A DNA stretch of 64,000 nt from Prevotella sp. (GTDB lineage: Bacteria; Bacteroidota; Bacteroidia; Bacteroidales; Bacteroidaceae). The translations under genes and the position numbers were made by a program. Under the pieces are notes generated by a model that saw only the letters and a program-made list of their open reading frames with translations, was not told the DNA's origin and did no database searches. Location: assembly GCA_017458225.1 (NCBI GenBank), contig JAFTFX010000035.1, forward strand, positions 55,123 through 119,122, read 5' to 3'. Of this stretch, positions 50,737 to 58,404 are shown piece after piece (the stretch's first letter is position 1; each line of letters begins with the position of its first letter).

Positions 50737-52458
50737 TCAAAGTGCCAAAGTGCGGAACTCGGTGGGCGACATTGAATACTTCGTTTTGAAATCGGCCGTG
50801 AAACGTGTGTGGTTGGAGAATCCCGAAGCAGCCGCCACACTGCCGATAGACATATCGGGATGCTGACGCAGCAACTGGCAGGCATATTCCAGCCGACTGT
50901 CGCGAATGAAACTGGCCACCGACTTATAAGTGCTGCCTTTCGAGAAAGCAGCCCCCACCCTTTTCTCAGAAATGCCGAAACGCTCGATGATCATCTGACG
51001 GTCGCACACGGGATTCAAATAGAGTTGTTCCTTGAGAATGCTCTCACTGAGATAGTGGAACAACTGCTCGTCGGTCATGCTGCTGGTGTCTGGCAAAGAT
51101 GCTTCAGAGGTTTTTCCCGCCGATTCATTTTCGGCCGTTTGCGCCGATGGAATCGCCTTTTTTAAACTTTCATACCGCTGTTTATATTCAATGGCATCAG
51201 AGATATGAGTCACCAGCACCCGATTCTTGAAGCCCACCATTCGTCTCTGCCACAGATAATAGAAAACAAAGCCAACCACCAATATCAAGCCGATGCCCAA
51301 CGCTATTGCGATAATACCATTGCGTTTGGCCTCCGACTCGCGACGGTCTATCTCCATTTGCTGCTCTTGGGCATGGAAACGGGCAGCATACTGGTGGGCT
51401 TCGCTGCGCTGCAAACGCTCGTTGAGCAGCGTGGTCAGAGCCTCATACCGTTTGTGGTAGCCTATGCTGAGAGGCAGTCGTCCCTGAGCCTCGGCAGCAC
51501 TGGCACGTGCCTTGAGAATCTCAGCATAATCATAGCGCAAGGTGTCACCATTGAGTTTGGCCTCAGCCTCGTCATAGATGGCCTGCATCCTGCTGAAATC
51601 ACCCAAAGCCATGAGCGTGGGAGCAATCATCAGCCGCCCGTCGAGCGAGCGTCCATAGTCGGTCTGGTCAAAAGTCTGAAGTTCCTGACGGGCATTTGTC
51701 AAATGGCCCATTTCAGCATAGGCTGCAGCCTTGAAAGCAGTGGCCTGCGCCCCATAGAAATCACAGAAGTCCAACTTCTCAGCCTCGGTCATAGGAACTT
51801 CTCGCAAAGGATCGGCATAGTTTTGGGGATGTGATTTGAAGTCAGCCAGACAGTCTTGTATATGCTGTGCTACAGGCAGAATCGCAGCATGCTGTCCTGT
51901 CTCCCTAAGCACAATAATCTTTCTTTTCAAAGCCAGTGTCAAGGCATTGAGGGCCTGGAAGCTATGCTCGTTTTCCAGACGGGCAATGGCGTTGTCTATC
52001 TTTTTCATGCCGGCATCCACCTGTCCCAAATGGGTCAGCACCAGCCCTATTTCGGCCTCAGTGCGCATGGCATCGGCTTCATCGCCTTGCTCACGCAACA
52101 GATTGCACAAGCGTGTGGCATAGCGCATCCATTGTTCATCGTCATGTCGCATTCGGGATGCATTCACCAGCAGTTCCAGCACTTCCTTCTGATAGACGGG
52201 ACTGGCCTTCACAGAGTCATGCCGCAACAGATCCTCACAGAGATGAAATGCCTGATCATGACGTTGGTGATAGACCGACCCTGTGAACAGGGTTGCCCGA
52301 AGCATATCGGCCTGAAACTCAGGAAGAGTACCGACCGTCACGGCAGAATCTATGGCTGCAAGTGCTTGCTCGGGAGCTTTTTCATAACGGCTCGTAATGT
52401 GCTGTGCGAAGCTCCCCAATAAACATATTATGATGCAAAGATCCTTCATCATGACCAC
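50737..52458 (-). CDS. Membrane-anchored TPR regulator with AraC-type DNA-binding domain
   Basis: This 573-residue protein starts MVMMKDLCIIICLLGSFA (starts at 52452 or 52449 also possible), a signal or anchor. Residues about 25-350 are TPR-like helical repeats that would lie in the periplasm. One membrane helix follows at about 385-405 (GIIAIALGIGLILVVGFVFYY, in part). The cytosolic C-terminus holds an AraC-type helix-turn-helix (about 480-573: FGISEKRVGAAFSKG, RLEYACQLLRQHPDMSIGSVAAASGFSNHTRFTADFK, in part). It should sense a periplasmic or envelope signal and control the adjacent import operon, in whose promoter two 14-bp direct repeats lie. There are no kinase motifs, so it is not a hybrid two-component protein. 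Confidence 0.88.
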   Translation of the reverse strand: MVMMKDLCIIICLLGSFAQHITSRYEKAPEQALAAIDSAVTVGTLPEFQADMLRATLFTGSVYHQRHDQAFHLCEDLLRHDSVKASPVYQKEVLELLVNASRMRHDDEQWMRYATRLCNLLREQGDEADAMRTEAEIGLVLTHLGQVDAGMKKIDNAIARLENEHSFQALNALTLALKRKIIVLRETGQHAAILPVAQHIQDCLADFKSHPQNYADPLREVPMTEAEKLDFCDFYGAQATAFKAAAYAEMGHLTNARQELQTFDQTDYGRSLDGRLMIAPTLMALGDFSRMQAIYDEAEAKLNGDTLRYDYAEILKARASAAEAQGRLPLSIGYHKRYEALTTLLNERLQRSEAHQYAARFHAQEQQMEIDRRESEAKRNGIIAIALGIGLILVVGFVFYYLWQRRMVGFKNRVLVTHISDAIEYKQRYESLKKAIPSAQTAENESAGKTSEASLPDTSSMTDEQLFHYLSESILKEQLYLNPVCDRQMIIERFGISEKRVGAAFSKGSTYKSVASFIRDSRLEYACQLLRQHPDMSIGSVAAASGFSNHTRFTADFKTKYSMSPTEFRTLAL

Positions 52459-52477
52459 AAAAACAACTATACCTGTG

Positions 52478-52485
52478 CAAATTTA
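52478..52485 (-). promoter_or_regulatory. -7 box of the AraC-type regulator
   Basis: TAAATTTG on the minus strand, 20 bp before the start codon. Confidence 0.45.
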
Positions 52486-52550
52486 GGTAAAAATTTCGAA
52501 ATCGTAAACGAATCGTCATAAAAAATGGCACGTATTATCGAATTTTTATC

Positions 52551-52558
52551 TAATTTTG
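52551..52558 (+). promoter_or_regulatory. -7 box of the TerC-family gene
   Basis: TAATTTTG on the plus strand, 34 bp before the ATG at 52593. No manganese riboswitch-like structure was recognised in the short leader. Confidence 0.5.
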
Positions 52559-52592
52559 CAGCCGATTTTTTTAATTTATCACAAAGTACAAT

Positions 52593-53615
52593 ATGGCAAT
52601 ATTACCCCTTTGGGCTTGGATTGTTTTCTATGTATTGGTGTTCATCATGCTGATTGCCGACCTGAAAATGTTCGGCAAGAAGGGCGAACACGAGGTCAGC
52701 GTGAAAGAAGCCCTGAAGATGACCGCTGTCTGGATAGGCATTTCGCTGCTGTTCTGCGCAGGCATCTATTTCCTCTATCCCGTCGATGCCCACGAAAAAG
52801 CCATGGAGTTCCTGGCTGGCTATCTGATAGAGAAGTCACTGTCAATGGACAACCTCTTTGTATTCCTGATGCTCTTCACCTTCTTCGGCGTGGAGCGCAA
52901 ATACCAGCACGAGGTGCTGTTCTGGGGCATCTTCGGAGCCCTGGTGCTGCGCAGCATCTTCATCTTTGCCGGTGCAGCCATGGTGGAGCGCTTCGAGTGG
53001 GTGCTGGGCCTGTTCGGCCTGTTCCTGCTCTACACAGGCAGCAAAATGTTCAGCCACGACGACAACCAGACTGCCGACCCGTCGAAGAACATCATCGTAA
53101 GATGGTTCAAAAAACTGTTCCCTGTGACCGACCAGATGCACGAAGACAAGTTCTTCGTCAAGGAGAAGACCACAGAGAAAGCACTACAGACTACAGACGG
53201 GAGCCGCTGGGTGGCTACGCCGCTCTTTGTGGCACTGCTGGTCATCGAGACCACCGACGTGGCCTTTGCCGTGGACTCCATACCAGCGGTGTTCTCCGTG
53301 AGCCGCGATCCCTTCATCGTGCTCACCAGCAACATCTTCGCCATTCTGGGCCTGCGCGCCCTTTATTTCGCACTGGCCGCCGTGGCTCAATATTTCAAAT
53401 ACCTAAAATACGGGCTGGGCATCATCCTCATCTTCGTAGGCATGAAGATGCTGCTGGCCACGGACGAGTATGTCAACGCCCTGGGAGCACTTGCAGGACT
53501 GCAGCTGAACATGCCACACATCGAGGTGCCCACTGCGCTGAGCCTGCTCATCATCTTCGGCGTTTTGGTACTCTCCATGCTACTGTCGGTAGCGTTTACC
53601 CATAAGAGTAAATAG
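52593..53615 (+). CDS. TerC/Alx-family membrane protein
   Basis: This 340-residue protein has about nine membrane helices. Family signatures are GYLIEKSLSMDNLFVFLMLF, with acidic residues in the membrane, and ETTDVAFAVDSIPAVFSVSRDPFIV (in part). A soluble loop of about 50 residues (SHDDNQTADPSKN... LQTTDGSRW) separates the two halves. TerC-family proteins export manganese or support metal loading of exported proteins in other bacteria; the exact metal here is inference. It is monocistronic and convergent with purE, with only 4 bp between the stop codons. Confidence 0.92.
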   Translation: MAILPLWAWIVFYVLVFIMLIADLKMFGKKGEHEVSVKEALKMTAVWIGISLLFCAGIYFLYPVDAHEKAMEFLAGYLIEKSLSMDNLFVFLMLFTFFGVERKYQHEVLFWGIFGALVLRSIFIFAGAAMVERFEWVLGLFGLFLLYTGSKMFSHDDNQTADPSKNIIVRWFKKLFPVTDQMHEDKFFVKEKTTEKALQTTDGSRWVATPLFVALLVIETTDVAFAVDSIPAVFSVSRDPFIVLTSNIFAILGLRALYFALAAVAQYFKYLKYGLGIILIFVGMKMLLATDEYVNALGALAGLQLNMPHIEVPTALSLLIIFGVLVLSMLLSVAFTHKSK

Positions 53616-53619
53616 CAAT

Positions 53620-54126
53620 TCAGTTGGTCTTGAACTGATAGTGAACATCGGCCAATTCGCGGTTGGCCTTCTCAATTTTCGCCTTCAGACCACTTTTATA
53701 AGCAGCCAATCTTTCGGCAAGGGCCTCATCGCTCAAGGCGAGCATCTGCACAGCGAGGATGGCAGCATTCTGTGCACCGTTCACACCAACGGTGGCCACA
53801 GGAATGCCCGGCGGCATCTGGATGATGCTGAGCATGGCATCGAGACCGTCGAGCATGCCCTTGATGGGCACACCAATGACTGGCAACGTGGTGGAAGCGG
53901 CAATGACTCCCGGCAGGGCAGCTGCCATACCGGCACCGGCAATGATAACTTTCAGTCCACGCTCCTTGGCGGTACGGGCAAACTCTTCAACAGCCTCAGG
54001 CGTACGATGGGCCGAGAGGGCATTCACCTCAAAGGGCACCTGCAGTTCGTCGAGCAGTTTGCAGGCTTTCTCCATAACGGGCAGGTCGCTGGTGCTGCCC
54101 ATGATAATGCTTACTTGTGGATTCAT
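53620..54126 (-). CDS. purE: N5-carboxyaminoimidazole ribonucleotide mutase PurE
   Basis: This 168-residue protein starts MNPQVSIIMGSTSDLPVM (ATG at 54132 is an alternative). The signature GSTSDLP with the active-site residues, NALSAHRTPE and GMAAALPGVIAAST are complete, as is GVPIKGMLDGLDAMLSIIQMPPGIPVATV (in part). It moves the carboxyl group of N5-CAIR to form CAIR in purine synthesis. It is the last gene of a unit with the 215-residue protein, rpoN and a PAP2-like protein. The longer open frame to 54540 is antisense to nothing real and lacks homology. Confidence 0.96.
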   Translation of the reverse strand: MNPQVSIIMGSTSDLPVMEKACKLLDELQVPFEVNALSAHRTPEAVEEFARTAKERGLKVIIAGAGMAAALPGVIAASTTLPVIGVPIKGMLDGLDAMLSIIQMPPGIPVATVGVNGAQNAAILAVQMLALSDEALAERLAAYKSGLKAKIEKANRELADVHYQFKTN

Positions 54127-54134
54127 ATACATAC

Positions 54135-54755
54135 TTATAAGAATAATATTCCGAAGACGGCACACAGAAAGCCCACGCCGAAGCCTGCCACCACCTGCGA
54201 CAGGGAGTGCTGGCGCAGAATCATGCGCGCCGAGCCCATCACACCGGCCAGACAGAGCACGCCACAGAGCCACCACACAGGATTGAAACCAAAGATTTCG
54301 GCAAAGGCCATCAATGCACCGGCCACACCGCCGATGGCTGCCGTATGGGTGGAAATCTTCCACCACACGTTGATGACGGCACACACAATCTGAATCAGCA
54401 GAGCCGCCATGAGAATGCTGCTTACAAAGTGGAACACGTTCATGCTGCGCAACAGCCACGTGCACAGCATATAGCACATGATGGAGAGGACATAGGGCAC
54501 CATGCGGCGCTCGCGGTGGCCCAGTTCTATGAGGTTCCACCCCTGATAGCGCCGATACACATGAATAATGAACGTGGGCAGCAGGATGGTGAAAAGATAG
54601 ACAATGATGACGACCTCCAGCCGGTAGACGATGGGCAGCAGGGCCAGATAGCTCAGGGTGAACAGCAGGATGAGTCCCATCAGCGGCAGATAGAAGGGAG
54701 TGAACAGCATGCTCACGAAGCGTGCCAGATAGATAATGCTTTTTTGTCGGCTCAT
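54135..54755 (-). CDS. PAP2-like membrane protein with altered catalytic site
   Basis: This 206-residue protein has five or six membrane helices. The KISTHTAAIGG block and the later SARMILRQHSLSQVVAG match the second and third motifs of Bacteroidetes PAP2-related phosphatases (lipid-phosphate phosphatases). In standard PAP2 the last motif is SRx5HxxxD; here the final acidic residue is Q, so activity may be changed. The likely substrate class is a lipid or polyprenyl phosphate at the inner membrane. The ATG overlaps the rpoN stop codon by 4 bp, and purE follows by 8 bp. Confidence 0.8.
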   Translation of the reverse strand: MSRQKSIIYLARFVSMLFTPFYLPLMGLILLFTLSYLALLPIVYRLEVVIIVYLFTILLPTFIIHVYRRYQGWNLIELGHRERRMVPYVLSIMCYMLCTWLLRSMNVFHFVSSILMAALLIQIVCAVINVWWKISTHTAAIGGVAGALMAFAEIFGFNPVWWLCGVLCLAGVMGSARMILRQHSLSQVVAGFGVGFLCAVFGILFL

Positions 54756-56260
54756 TTTCTCAATCGTGCTACGGGGATTCCTAACTGGTCGCGATACTTA
54801 GCCACCGTGCGACGGGCCACTGGGTAGCCGCGCTGCTTCAGGGCCTCGCTCAGTGCGTCGTCGCTCAAGGGGTGCCGTTTGTCTTCAGCCTCGATGATTT
54901 CGCGCAAAATTGATTTTATCTCACGTGTAGACAGCGCCTCGCCACTCTCTGTGACAAAGCCGTCGCTGAAGAAATATTTCAAGGGGAACATGCCCCAGCG
55001 CGTCAGCACATACTTGGAGTTCGACACACGCGAGATGGTCGACAGGTCGAGCCCCGTCTTTGCTGCCACGTCTTTCAGAATCATGGGGCGCAGCGAGGCC
55101 TCGTCGCCGTCCTCGAAGAAACGATGCTGCAGCTGGATGATGGCGCGCATGGTCAGCGTCAGCGTGCGCCGACGGGTTTGCACGGCCTCGATGAAGCTCT
55201 GTGCGGCATCCACCTTCTGTTTCGTATAGAGCAGGGCCTCCTTCATCTGTCGCGAGAGCCCCTCCTTGTTCTGCTGGTAGTCCTTCAGCAGGTCGGCAAA
55301 CGACTGCGACACCTGCAACTGGGGCACATCGCTGTTGCTCAGGGAGAACGTGATGGTGCCATCGTCCTGCGTTTCGACGATGAAATCGGGCGTTATTTGC
55401 TGCATGGAGCGGCCCACGGCCTCGCCCATCGAGGCTCCGGGCTTGGGGTTCAGGCGGCGCAGTTCCTTCTGCAACAGCTCGGTCTGTGTGGCATCAAGTC
55501 CCAAGGCCGCACTGATGCGGTTCCAGTGTTTTTTCGTGAATTCATCGAAGAAATCCTGAATAATCTGGCGCATCAGGTCCTTCACTCGTGAGTCGTCACG
55601 CCGCTCAATCTGCAACAGCAGACACTCCTGCAACGAACGGGCTCCGATGCCGGCAGGGTCGAACTCCTGCAGTTTCTTCAGCACGGTCTCGATGCCGGCT
55701 ACCGAGATATCAATGTTGTGATAGATGGCCAGTTCGTCGCAGATGCTCTCCAGATCCTTGCGCAGCAGTCCGTCGTCGTCGAGCGAACCGATGAGGTACT
55801 CCATTACTTCGCGTTCCTGTTCGGTCAGCTGTATCTCGCTCATCTGCTCGCGCAACTGGTCGTAGAAAGACAGCGTGTCGCCATAGACCATTTCCTCGCG
55901 TTCCTCAGCCGACGACATGCCGCCATGGTAGACGGGCAGGTCCTCGTCGTCGCGACCGATACCTTCGAGGGCGGCATCCAGCGCATCGCTGCGTTCTTCC
56001 TGCTCGCGCTGCTGCTCGTAGTCGTCGGGACCGCCATCGCTGTCGCCGCCATCACTGGCCGTCCCCGACGCATAGTAGGATGGCCAATCTTCATCAGTGC
56101 TTGTCTCTAATGCGGGATTGTCGTGCATCTCGGTCTCGATGCGTTCCACCAGTTGCGTGACGGGCAGTTCTATGAGCTGCGCCTGCAACAGCTGCTGGGC
56201 CGAGATGCTCTGTTGGAGCTTCTGCTCCTGCTTCAGTTCTTGTATCTGATTCTGGGACAC
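54752..56260 (-). CDS. rpoN: RNA polymerase sigma-54 factor RpoN
   Basis: This 502-residue protein has a Q-rich N-terminal activator-interacting region (IQELKQEQKLQQSISAQQLL, one block) and an acidic region II (about 60-115). The core-binding domain and helix-turn-helix lie in the middle (LDLSTISRVSNSKYVLT), and the RpoN box VARRTVAKYRDQL is near the C-terminus. It directs polymerase to -24/-12 promoters that need AAA+ activators; none of those is in this window. It starts 12 bp after a 215-residue conserved protein. The length and domain order are normal. Confidence 0.97.
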   Translation of the reverse strand: MSQNQIQELKQEQKLQQSISAQQLLQAQLIELPVTQLVERIETEMHDNPALETSTDEDWPSYYASGTASDGGDSDGGPDDYEQQREQEERSDALDAALEGIGRDDEDLPVYHGGMSSAEEREEMVYGDTLSFYDQLREQMSEIQLTEQEREVMEYLIGSLDDDGLLRKDLESICDELAIYHNIDISVAGIETVLKKLQEFDPAGIGARSLQECLLLQIERRDDSRVKDLMRQIIQDFFDEFTKKHWNRISAALGLDATQTELLQKELRRLNPKPGASMGEAVGRSMQQITPDFIVETQDDGTITFSLSNSDVPQLQVSQSFADLLKDYQQNKEGLSRQMKEALLYTKQKVDAAQSFIEAVQTRRRTLTLTMRAIIQLQHRFFEDGDEASLRPMILKDVAAKTGLDLSTISRVSNSKYVLTRWGMFPLKYFFSDGFVTESGEALSTREIKSILREIIEAEDKRHPLSDDALSEALKQRGYPVARRTVAKYRDQLGIPVARLRK

Positions 56261-56272
56261 GGCGGGTGTACG

Positions 56273-56920
56273 CTATTTATAATATTCTTGTAGCTGTTGG
56301 GCAAAGGCGGCCAGCTGCTCGGTGTCTCCATTGCCAAAGCGCTGCCACACCTCACTGCAGGGCTGCAGCAAGGGGCTGTCGCTCACGCCGCTTCGGTTCA
56401 GATAGGGGTCGCACAGTTGGAAAAGTTCCAGCACAGTGACCACCAGCCGAGCATCGACCTTCAGCAAACGGGCCAGTTCGACAACCTCGGGGGTCTCGGC
56501 TACCATGGTGATGGGGGTCAGGCGAAAATACAGGTCGAGAATCAGGATGAGCCCCACCATGGTGAGACGTGGTTCCTCGTCGAACGGACGGAAGTCGCGC
56601 TCGAAGGTCTCGGCAACCCCCACACCGTCGTAGAAAGAACTTTCGGCACCAAAGCCTCTCATCTCGCGCCACAGGCGGACGGCGCGCTGCAAACGGCGCG
56701 GATTGGCCGAATAGGTCTGCCAAATGCGCTCCACGCGCGGTGTGCTGAGTGTGGCAATCTGCTGCATCTTCTCGGCCAGCACCTGCGGAGCCACATGCAG
56801 TTCCAGGCCCAGTTCCACCATACCACGGCTGTAGGTGGGCTTCACACCGACAGGGCGGCGCAGATAGAGTTGCATCAATGGCAACCAATAGTCATCTTGC
56901 CAAACATTGCCTTTTGCCAT
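56273..56920 (-). CDS. Conserved Bacteroidetes protein of unknown function upstream of rpoN
   Basis: This 215-residue protein starts MAKGNVWQDDYWLPLMQLYL. It is a predicted all-helical cytosolic protein. Conserved-looking motifs are GVKPTYSRGMVELGLELH, RVERIWQTYSANPRRLQRAVRLW and LTMVGLILILDLYF (in part). There is no signal peptide or nucleotide-binding loop. I do not recognise a functional family. The 12-bp gap to rpoN and a good promoter (56943-56973) make it the first gene of the rpoN unit, so it might act in sigma-54 control, but this is inference. Confidence 0.8.
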   Translation of the reverse strand: MAKGNVWQDDYWLPLMQLYLRRPVGVKPTYSRGMVELGLELHVAPQVLAEKMQQIATLSTPRVERIWQTYSANPRRLQRAVRLWREMRGFGAESSFYDGVGVAETFERDFRPFDEEPRLTMVGLILILDLYFRLTPITMVAETPEVVELARLLKVDARLVVTVLELFQLCDPYLNRSGVSDSPLLQPCSEVWQRFGNGDTEQLAAFAQQLQEYYK

Positions 56921-56942
56921 AAAACAGAATGTATTTTGAGGG

Positions 56943-56973
56943 CAAAGTTAGGAAAAAACACCGATATTTCAAC
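56943..56973 (-). promoter_or_regulatory. Promoter of the rpoN unit
   Basis: GTTG (56970-56973), 19-bp spacer, then TAACTTTG (56943-56950), about 23 bp before the ATG. Confidence 0.65.
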
Positions 56974-57066
56974 AAGAAAAGGAAAGAAGTGTTGAGAAAA
57001 ATGTTAACAAAAACGAAAAACAGCGCAAAAGAGCGGCATTTGACTCACTACTTCGCGAATAATTAC

Positions 57067-57074
57067 TATTTTTG
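57067..57074 (+). promoter_or_regulatory. -7 box of the phosphatase/PI-PLC pair
   Basis: TATTTTTG on the plus strand, 40 bp before the ATG at 57115. TTTG at 57039-57042 would need a 24-bp spacer. Confidence 0.5.
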
Positions 57075-57114
57075 TGGACTTATATACTACTAAGTATTGT
57101 CCACAATACATCGC

Positions 57115-58404
57115 ATGAAAAAACAACTGACCATTTTTCTACTCAGTACAATTACGACAATATGTGCTGTTGCCCAGCCGTCTGCCCGTGAAGAAATCAT
57201 GCAGAATCCCGACCTGGCTGCCAGCAACAGTGCCATCTACCCTGGCGTGACTGCCCAGCAGACACCGGCTCCGCACGGCAAGAAGCCTTTCTATCTGAGC
57301 CACTACGGCCGCCACGGCTCACGCTATCTGACGAAGATAGAAGAATATGATTACGTCATCCGCATTCTGAAATGGGCCGATGCGAAAGACAAGCTCACCC
57401 CACTGGGCAAGGATGTGCTGCGCCGCGCCAGACTGTTGGAAAAGCAGGTACGCAACCGCTGGGGCGACATGACAGAACTGGGCTTTCAGCAGCACCGCGA
57501 CATTGTACGCCGCATGACGCAGAACTACCCCGGCATCTTCAAAGGCAAGGCCAACATTGATGCACGCAGCACACTGGTGCCTCGCTGTGTACTCTCCATG
57601 TCGACCGCCTTGCAGCAGCTGACCGCCATCAACCCTCGGTTGAACATCCATCAGGATGCCAGTCAGCACGACCTGCACTACATGAACTATCAAGACAAGA
57701 AGCTCAGGGAGCGTCCGAAAGACTCGGTGGCCGTGGCCAAATATAACGAGTATTGTCGCCAGCACCAGAAATGGGACCGTCTGATGAAGTCGCTCTTCAA
57801 CGACACCACCTATATCCGCGAGAAGGTAGACGGCGAGCGCATGAACTACCACCTGTTCCGATTGGCCGGCAGCATTCAGAACACCACCTATCATGGTCAG
57901 CTGACCCTCTATGACATCTTCACGCCCGATGAAATCTACCATAACTGGTTGACGGCGAACGCCTCGTGGTACTTAGGCTTCGGCCATGCGCCGCTAACGG
58001 GAGGCGAACAGCCCTACACCCAGCGCCATCTGCTCAAGAAACTCGTCGAAGATGCCGACTCCTGTATCCGGCTGCCTAAGCCCGGCGCACAGCTGCGCTT
58101 CGGGCACGACACCATGGTGCTGCCGCTGGTGTGCCTGATCGACCTGAACGGCTATGCCAGTGTTGTCGGCGACCTGGACTCGCTGCCTGCTCGCGGATGG
58201 GTTGACTACCGTGTGTTCCCCATGGCCTGCAACCTGCAGTTTGTGTTCTACCGCAAGAATCCAAAAGATCAGGACGTGCTGGTCAAAATCCTGCTGAACG
58301 AACGCGAGGCCACACTGCCCCTTGACAGCGACAGCACTCCCTACTACCGATGGAGCGACGTGCGCAACTATTTCCTTAGAAAACTTAACGCCTACGAGAA
58401 ATGA
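57115..58404 (+). CDS. Secreted histidine-type phosphatase (clade 2)
   Basis: This 429-residue protein starts MKKQLTIFLLSTITTICAVAQ, a signal peptide. A TTG 18 bp upstream is also in frame. The catalytic RHGSR lies at 66-70 (LSHYGRHGSRYL), and the acid/base motif FGHDT at about 329-333 (H331, D332). These are the two hallmarks of the histidine acid phosphatase/phytase group, which also contains MINPP-like enzymes. It probably works in the periplasm or outside the cell on phosphate monoesters such as inositol phosphates. Its stop codon overlaps the start of a PI-specific phospholipase C gene (ATGA), pointing to a joint role. The substrate is inferred. Confidence 0.87.
   Translation: MKKQLTIFLLSTITTICAVAQPSAREEIMQNPDLAASNSAIYPGVTAQQTPAPHGKKPFYLSHYGRHGSRYLTKIEEYDYVIRILKWADAKDKLTPLGKDVLRRARLLEKQVRNRWGDMTELGFQQHRDIVRRMTQNYPGIFKGKANIDARSTLVPRCVLSMSTALQQLTAINPRLNIHQDASQHDLHYMNYQDKKLRERPKDSVAVAKYNEYCRQHQKWDRLMKSLFNDTTYIREKVDGERMNYHLFRLAGSIQNTTYHGQLTLYDIFTPDEIYHNWLTANASWYLGFGHAPLTGGEQPYTQRHLLKKLVEDADSCIRLPKPGAQLRFGHDTMVLPLVCLIDLNGYASVVGDLDSLPARGWVDYRVFPMACNLQFVFYRKNPKDQDVLVKILLNEREATLPLDSDSTPYYRWSDVRNYFLRKLNAYEK

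Noticed and set aside
52592-53616. Manganese riboswitch upstream of terC
   Set aside because: The leader is only about 30 nt and shows no such fold.
54127-54540. N-terminal extension of purE
   Set aside because: Residues upstream of MNPQVS are histidine/proline-rich shadow of the PAP2-like gene in another frame; PurE starts at the GSTSDLP region.
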